The translations under genes were made by a program, and so were the position numbers. From Eledone cirrhosa (Eukaryota; Mollusca; Cephalopoda; Octopoda; Eledonidae): DNA of 64,000 nt. The notes under the pieces were generated by a model. It saw only the letters and a program-made list of their open reading frames with translations, was not told the DNA's origin and did not search any database. Of this stretch, positions 59,250-64,000 are shown in pieces. The stretch covers positions 261,001 through 325,000 of the forward strand of contig OZ024759.1 of the NCBI GenBank assembly GCA_964016885.1, in the 5' to 3' direction. How positions within the stretch are numbered: the stretch's first letter is position 1; each line of letters begins with the position of its first letter.

Positions 59250-62200
59250 GTCACTTGACAAAGTCTATATTAGTAACATGACACAGTCTATATTAGTAAC
59301 ATGACACAGTCTATATTAGTAACATGACAAAGTCTATATTAGTAGCATGACAAAGTCTATATTAGTAACATGACAAAGTCTATATTATTAACATGACAAA
59401 GTCTATATTAGTAACATGACACTGTCTATATTAGTAACATGACACTGTCTATATTAGTAACATGACACAGTCTATATTAGTAACATGGCAAAGTCTATAT
59501 TAGTAACATGGCAAAGTCTATATTAGTAACATGACAAAGTCTATATTAGTAACATGACTAGGTCTATATTAGTAACATGACACAGTCTATATTAGTAACA
59601 TGACAAAGTCTATATTAGTAACATGACAGTCTATATTAGTAACATGACAAAGTCTATATTAGTAACATGACAAAGTCTATATTAGTAACATGACAGTCTA
59701 TATTAGTAACATGACACAGTCTATATTAGTAACATGACACGGTCTATATTAGTAACATGACAAAGTCTATATTAGTAACATGACACAGTCTATATTATTA
59801 ACATGACAAAGTCTATATTAGTAACACGACACAGTCTATATTAGTAACATGACATAGTCTATATTAGTAACATGACATAGTCTATATTAGTAGCATGACA
59901 AAGTCTATATTAGTAACATGACAAAGTCTATATTAGTAACATGACACAGTCTATATTAGTAACATGAGAAAGTCTATATTAGTAACATGACACAGTCTAT
60001 ATTAGTAACATGACAAAGTCTATATTAGTAACATGACACAGTCTATATTAGTAACATGACACAGTCCATATTAGTAACATGACAAAGTCTATATTAGTAG
60101 CATGACAAAGTCTATATTAGTAACATGACAAAGTCTATATTAGAAACATGACACAGTCTATATTAGTAACATGACAAAGTCTATATTAGTAACATGACAA
60201 AGTCTATATTAGTAACATGACAGTCTATATTAGTAGCATGACAAAGTCTATATTAGTAACATGACACAGTCTATATTAGTAACATGACACAGTCTATATT
60301 AGTAACATGACAAAGTCTATATTAGTAGCATGACAAAGTCTATATTAGTAACATGACACAGTCTATATTAGTAACATGACAAAGTCTATATTAGTAGCAT
60401 GACAAAGTCTATATTAGTAACATGACAAAGTCTATATTAGTAACATGACAAAGTCTATATTAGTAACATGACAGTCTATATTAGTAACATGACAGTCCAT
60501 ATTAGTAGCATGACAAAGTCTATATTAGTAACATGACAAAGTCTATATTAGTAACATGACACAGTCTATATTAGTAACATGACACAGTCTATATTAGTAA
60601 CATGACACAGTCTATATTAGTAACATGACACAGTCCATATTAGTAACATGACAAAGTCTATATTAGTAACATGACAAAGTCTATATTAGTAACATGAGAA
60701 AGTCTATATTAGTAACATGACACAGTCTATATTAGTAACATGACAAAGTCTATATTAGTAACATGACACAGTCTATATTAGTAACATGACACAGTCCATA
60801 TTAGTAACATGACAAAGTCTATATTAGTAGCATGACAAAGTCTATATTAGTAACATGACAAAGTCTATATTAGAAACATGACACAGTCTATATTAGTAAC
60901 ATGACAAAGTCTATATTAGTAACATGACAAAGTCTATATTAGTAACATGACAGTCTATATTAGTAGCATGACAAAGTCTATATTAGTAACATGACACAGT
61001 CTATATTAGTAACATGACACAGTCTATATTAGTAACATGACAAAGTCTATATTAGTAGCATGACAAAGTCTATATTAGTAACATGACACAGTCTATATTA
61101 GTAACATGACAAAGTCTATATTAGTAGCATGACAAAGTCTATATTAGTAACATGACAAAGTCTATATTAGTAACATGACAAAGTCTATATTAGTAACATG
61201 ACAGTCTATATTAGTAACATGACAGTCCATATTAGTAGCATGACAAAGTCTATATTAGTAACATGACAAAGTCTATATTAGTAACATGACACAGTCTATA
61301 TTAGTAACATGACACAGTCTATATTAGTAACATGACACAGTCTATATTAGTAACATGACAAAGTCTATATTAGTAACATGGCAAAGTCTATATTAGTAAC
61401 ATGACAAAGTCTATATTAGTAACATGACAAGGTCTATATTAGTAACATGACACAGTCTATATTAGTAACATGACAAAGTCTATATTAGTAACATGACAGT
61501 CTATATTAGTAACATGACAAAGTCTATATTAGTAACATGACAAAGTCTATATTAGTAACATGACAGTCTATATTAGTAACATGACACAGTCTATATTAGT
61601 AACATGACAAAGTCTATATTAGTAACATGACATAGACTATATTAGTAACATGACAAAGTCTATATTAGTAACATGACAGTCTATATTAGTACCATGACAC
61701 AGTCTATATTAGTAACATGACACAGTCTATATTAGTAACATGACAAAGTCTCTATTAGTAACATGACAAAGTCTATATTAGTAACATGACAGTCTATATT
61801 AGTAACATGACAAAGTCTCTATTAGTAACATGACAAAGTCTATATTAGTAACATGACAGTCTATATTAGTAACATGACAAAGTCTATATTAGTAACATGA
61901 CAGTCTATATTGTAACATGACACAGTCTATATTAGTAACATGACACAGTCTATATTAGTAACATGACAGTCTATATTAGTAACATGACAAAGTCTATATT
62001 AGTAGCATGACACAGTCTATATTAGTAACATGACAAAGTCTATATTAGTAACATGACAAAGTCTATATTAGTAGCATGACACAGTATATATTAGTAACAT
62101 GACACAGTCTATATTAGTAACATGACAGTCTATATTAGTAACATGACAAAGTCTATATTAGTAGCATGACAAAGTCTATATTAGTAACATGACACAGTCT

Positions 62201-62621
62201 ATATTAGTAACATGACAGTCTATATTAGTAACATGACACAGTCTATATTAGTAACATGACAAAGTCTATATTAGTAGCATGACAAAGTCTATATTAGTAA
62301 CATGACACAGTCTATATTAGTAACATGACAGTCTATATTAGTAACATGACACAGTCTATGTTAGTAACATGACAAAGTCTATATTAGTAGCATGACAAAG
62401 TCTATATTAGTAGCATGACACAGTCTATATTAGTAACATGACACAGTCTATATTAGTAACATGACAAAGTCTATATTAGTAACATGACACACTCTATATT
62501 AGTAACATGACAAAGTCTATATTAGTAACATGACAAAGTCTATATTAGTAACATGACACAGTCTATATTAGTAACATGACAAAGTCTATATTACTAACAT
62601 GACACTGTCTATATTAGTAAC
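59250..62621. repeat. Higher-order block, end of long copy 2
   Basis: Partner of 23336-26707, with the second 730-bp pair near 59.96-61.3 kb, TACCATGACACAG at 61691 and ACAGTATATATTAG near 62,075. Identity with copy 1 ends at 62621, just after a TATTACTAAC and CACTGTC pair. Confidence 0.75.
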
Positions 62622-64000
62622 ATGACAGTCTATATTAGTAACATGACACAGTCTATATTAGTAACATGACACAGTCTATATTAGTAACATGACAGTCTAT
62701 ATTAGTAACATGACACAGTCTATATTAGTAACATGACACAGTCTATATTAGTAACATGACATAGACTATATTAGTAACATGACAAAGTCTATATTAGTAA
62801 CATGACAGTCTATATTAGTAACATGTCAAAGTCTATATTAGTAACATGACACAGTCTATATTTGTAACATGACAAAGTCTCTATTAGTAACATGACAAAG
62901 TCTATATTAGTAACATGACAGTCTATATTAGTAACATGACAAAGTCTCTATTAGTAACATGACAAAGTCTATATTAGTAACATGACAGTCTATATTAGTA
63001 ACATGACAAAGTCTATATTAGTAACATGACAAAGTCTATATTAGTAACATGACAAAGTCTATATTAGTAACATGACAAAGTCTATATTAGTAGCATGACA
63101 ATGTCTATATTAGTAACATGACAAAGTCTATATTAGTAACATGACACAGTCTATATTAGTAACATGACAAAGTCTATATTAGTAACATGACAAAGTCTAT
63201 ATTAGTAGCATGACACAGTCTATATTAGTAACATGACACAGTCTATATTAGTAACATGACAGTCTATATTAGTAACATGACAAAGTCTATATTAGTAGCA
63301 TGACAAAATCTATATTAGTAACATGACACAGTCTATATTAGTAACATGACAGTCTATATTAGTAACATGACACAGTCTATATTAGTAACATGACAAAGTC
63401 TATATTAGTAGCATGACAAAGTCTATATTAGTAGCATGACACAGTCTATATTAGTAACTTGACACAGTCTATATTAGTAACATGACACAGTCTATATTAG
63501 TAACATGACAAAGTCTATATTAGTAGCATGACAAAGTCTATATTAGTAACATGACAAAGTCTATATTAGTAACATGACACAGTCTATATTAGTAACATGA
63601 CAAAGTCTATATTAGTAACATGACAAAGTCTATATTAGTAACATGACACGGTCTATATTAGTAACATGACAAAGTCTATATTAGTAACGTGACACTGTCT
63701 ATATTAGTCACTTGACAAAGTCTATATTAGTAACATGACACAGTCTATATTAGTAACATGACACAGTCTATATTAGTAACATGACAAAGTCTATATTAGT
63801 AGCATGACAAAGTCTATATTAGTAACATGACAAAGTCTATATTATTAACATGACAAAGTCTATATTAGTAACATGACACTGTCTATATTAGTAACATGAC
63901 ACTGTCTATATTAGTAACATGACACAGTCTATATTAGTAACATGGCAAAGTCTATATTAGTAACATGGCAAAGTCTATATTAGTAACATGACAAAGTCTA
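62622..64000. repeat. Re-entry into the 18.6-kb block type, right edge
   Basis: After the breakpoint there are a few 21-bp and CAGTC monomers. From about 62.68 kb the sequence then follows 18.58-19.89 kb (offset 44,109) and 54.49-55.81 kb (offset 8,195). It carries CATAGAC, ATGTCAAAG, TTTGTAAC at 62861, CAATG, CTTGACACAG, CACGG, and the GTCACTTGAC landmark at 63707. The landmark spacing from 59250 is 4457 bp, a value not seen elsewhere. The array continues past the window edge. Confidence 0.75.

Larger units (their letters stand above)
35892..62621. repeat. Long duplicated segment, copy 2
   Basis: This is the second copy of 1-26707, with the same order of rare monomer variants. Checked partners include CATGCCAG at 36064, 39033 and 42456; AATAG at 40632 and 44055; TTTTATT near 51205; CTATACTAG at 56994; AACGTC at 57375; and the TACCATGACACAG monomer at 61691. 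It has two consecutive CACTGTC monomers near 53.16-53.19 kb where copy 1 has one. The match is exact up to 62621. At the next base copy 1 continues with a CTTGACAAAG monomer and this copy with CATGACAG. Its first kilobase also overlaps the 29,499-bp-offset copy, because block 1 itself resembles the block at 6393. Confidence 0.88.
1..64000. repeat. Satellite array of 23/21-bp monomers, whole window
   Basis: The window is filled end to end by one short tandem repeat with core TATATTAGTAACATGACA. The tail is AAGTC or CAGTC in the 23-bp forms and GTC in the 21-bp form. All copies read in the same direction; I saw no inverted copy, spacer or insertion. The AAGTC monomer is 6/23 G+C (about 26%) and the consensus contains no CpG. 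TAG, TAA and TGA all occur in the forward monomer and TAA and TAG in its complement. Because 23 is not a multiple of three, these stops fall in every frame, so coding is excluded. Long head-to-tail arrays of this kind are typical of eukaryotic satellite heterochromatin. I do not recognise the monomer, and neither array end is present, so the true length is unknown. Confidence 0.97.

Noticed and set aside
1..64000. CRISPR array
   Set aside because: The repeats are contiguous and have no unique spacers; variation is of one or a few bases per monomer.
1..64000. Plasmid-style iterons (about 20-22 bp direct repeats at an origin)
   Set aside because: Iteron sets have a handful of copies next to a replication gene. 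Here there are thousands of copies and no gene.
1..64000. MEF2-like CTATATTAG and MEIS/TGIF-like TGACAG
   Set aside because: CTATATTAG is one base short of the MEF2 consensus. TGACAG is six bases produced by every 21-bp monomer. Neither is specific enough to call a regulatory site.
1..64000. CENP-B box
   Set aside because: The box needs TTCG and CGGG cores. The monomer has no CpG and no variant I saw resembles it.
1..64000. Telomeric repeat tract
   Set aside because: The unit is 23/21 bp with no G-rich 5-8-base telomere motif at either edge.
1..64000. Short open reading frames beginning at the ATG in AACATGACA
   Set aside because: An ATG is present in almost every monomer, but TAG, TAA or TGA closes each frame within about 50 bases and there is no codon structure.
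1..64000. Inverted segments or a palindromic array
   Set aside because: CATAGAC monomers look like a strand switch at first sight, but the flanking core remains in the forward orientation; no reverse-complement core was seen.

Overview
The whole 64,000-base window is one uninterrupted tandem satellite array. The unit is a short AT-rich monomer, almost always 23 bp and less often 21 bp, with the conserved core TATATTAGTAACATGACA and a variable tail (AAGTC, CAGTC or GTC). Every copy runs head to tail in the same direction, and the window begins and ends inside the array. At about 22 to 23 bases per unit it holds roughly 2,800 monomers. I found no gene, RNA gene, transposon, CRISPR array, origin or single-copy sequence on either strand. 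The monomer carries stop codons that rotate through all three frames on both strands, so reading frames close after about 50 bases.

An array of this length and uniformity fits satellite heterochromatin in a eukaryotic nuclear genome (centromeric, pericentromeric, subtelomeric, or on a sex or B chromosome). I do not recognise the monomer, so I name no species or chromosome position.

The information in the window is in how the variants are arranged. They form higher-order blocks of about 2 to 4.3 kb. A compound landmark (an AACGTGACAC monomer followed by one with GTCACTTGAC) recurs 16 times and divides much of the window into blocks of 3423, 4192, 2023, 2320, 2506 or 2529, and 3738 bp. The block series from 5134 to 23335 reappears in the same order from 41025 to 59249.

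Layout: (1) 1-26707 is a long segment. (2) 26708-30059 has no long counterpart elsewhere in the window. It carries many CTTGAC monomers, two local duplication spacings (1119 and 1276 bp) and most of the one-off variants. (3) 30060-30839 is a mosaic of pieces resembling several other blocks. (4) 30840-36930 repeats 1341-7431 at an offset of 29,499 bp. (5) 35892-62621 repeats 1-26707 at an offset of 35,891 bp, stepping to 35,914 bp after one extra 23-bp monomer. At every diagnostic position I compared, I saw no other difference. (6) At 62621/62622 this second copy breaks off and the sequence returns to a block type seen at 18.6-19.9 kb and 54.5-55.8 kb.

The picture is nested amplification: monomers, then blocks of tens of monomers (157, 498, 730, 1119 and 1276 bp spacings), then blocks of 2-4 kb, then a duplication of about 27 kb. 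Nothing encodes a protein system. The notable object is the satellite and its multi-level architecture. Coordinates were indexed by hand: named marker positions should be exact, while block edges may be off by about one monomer.
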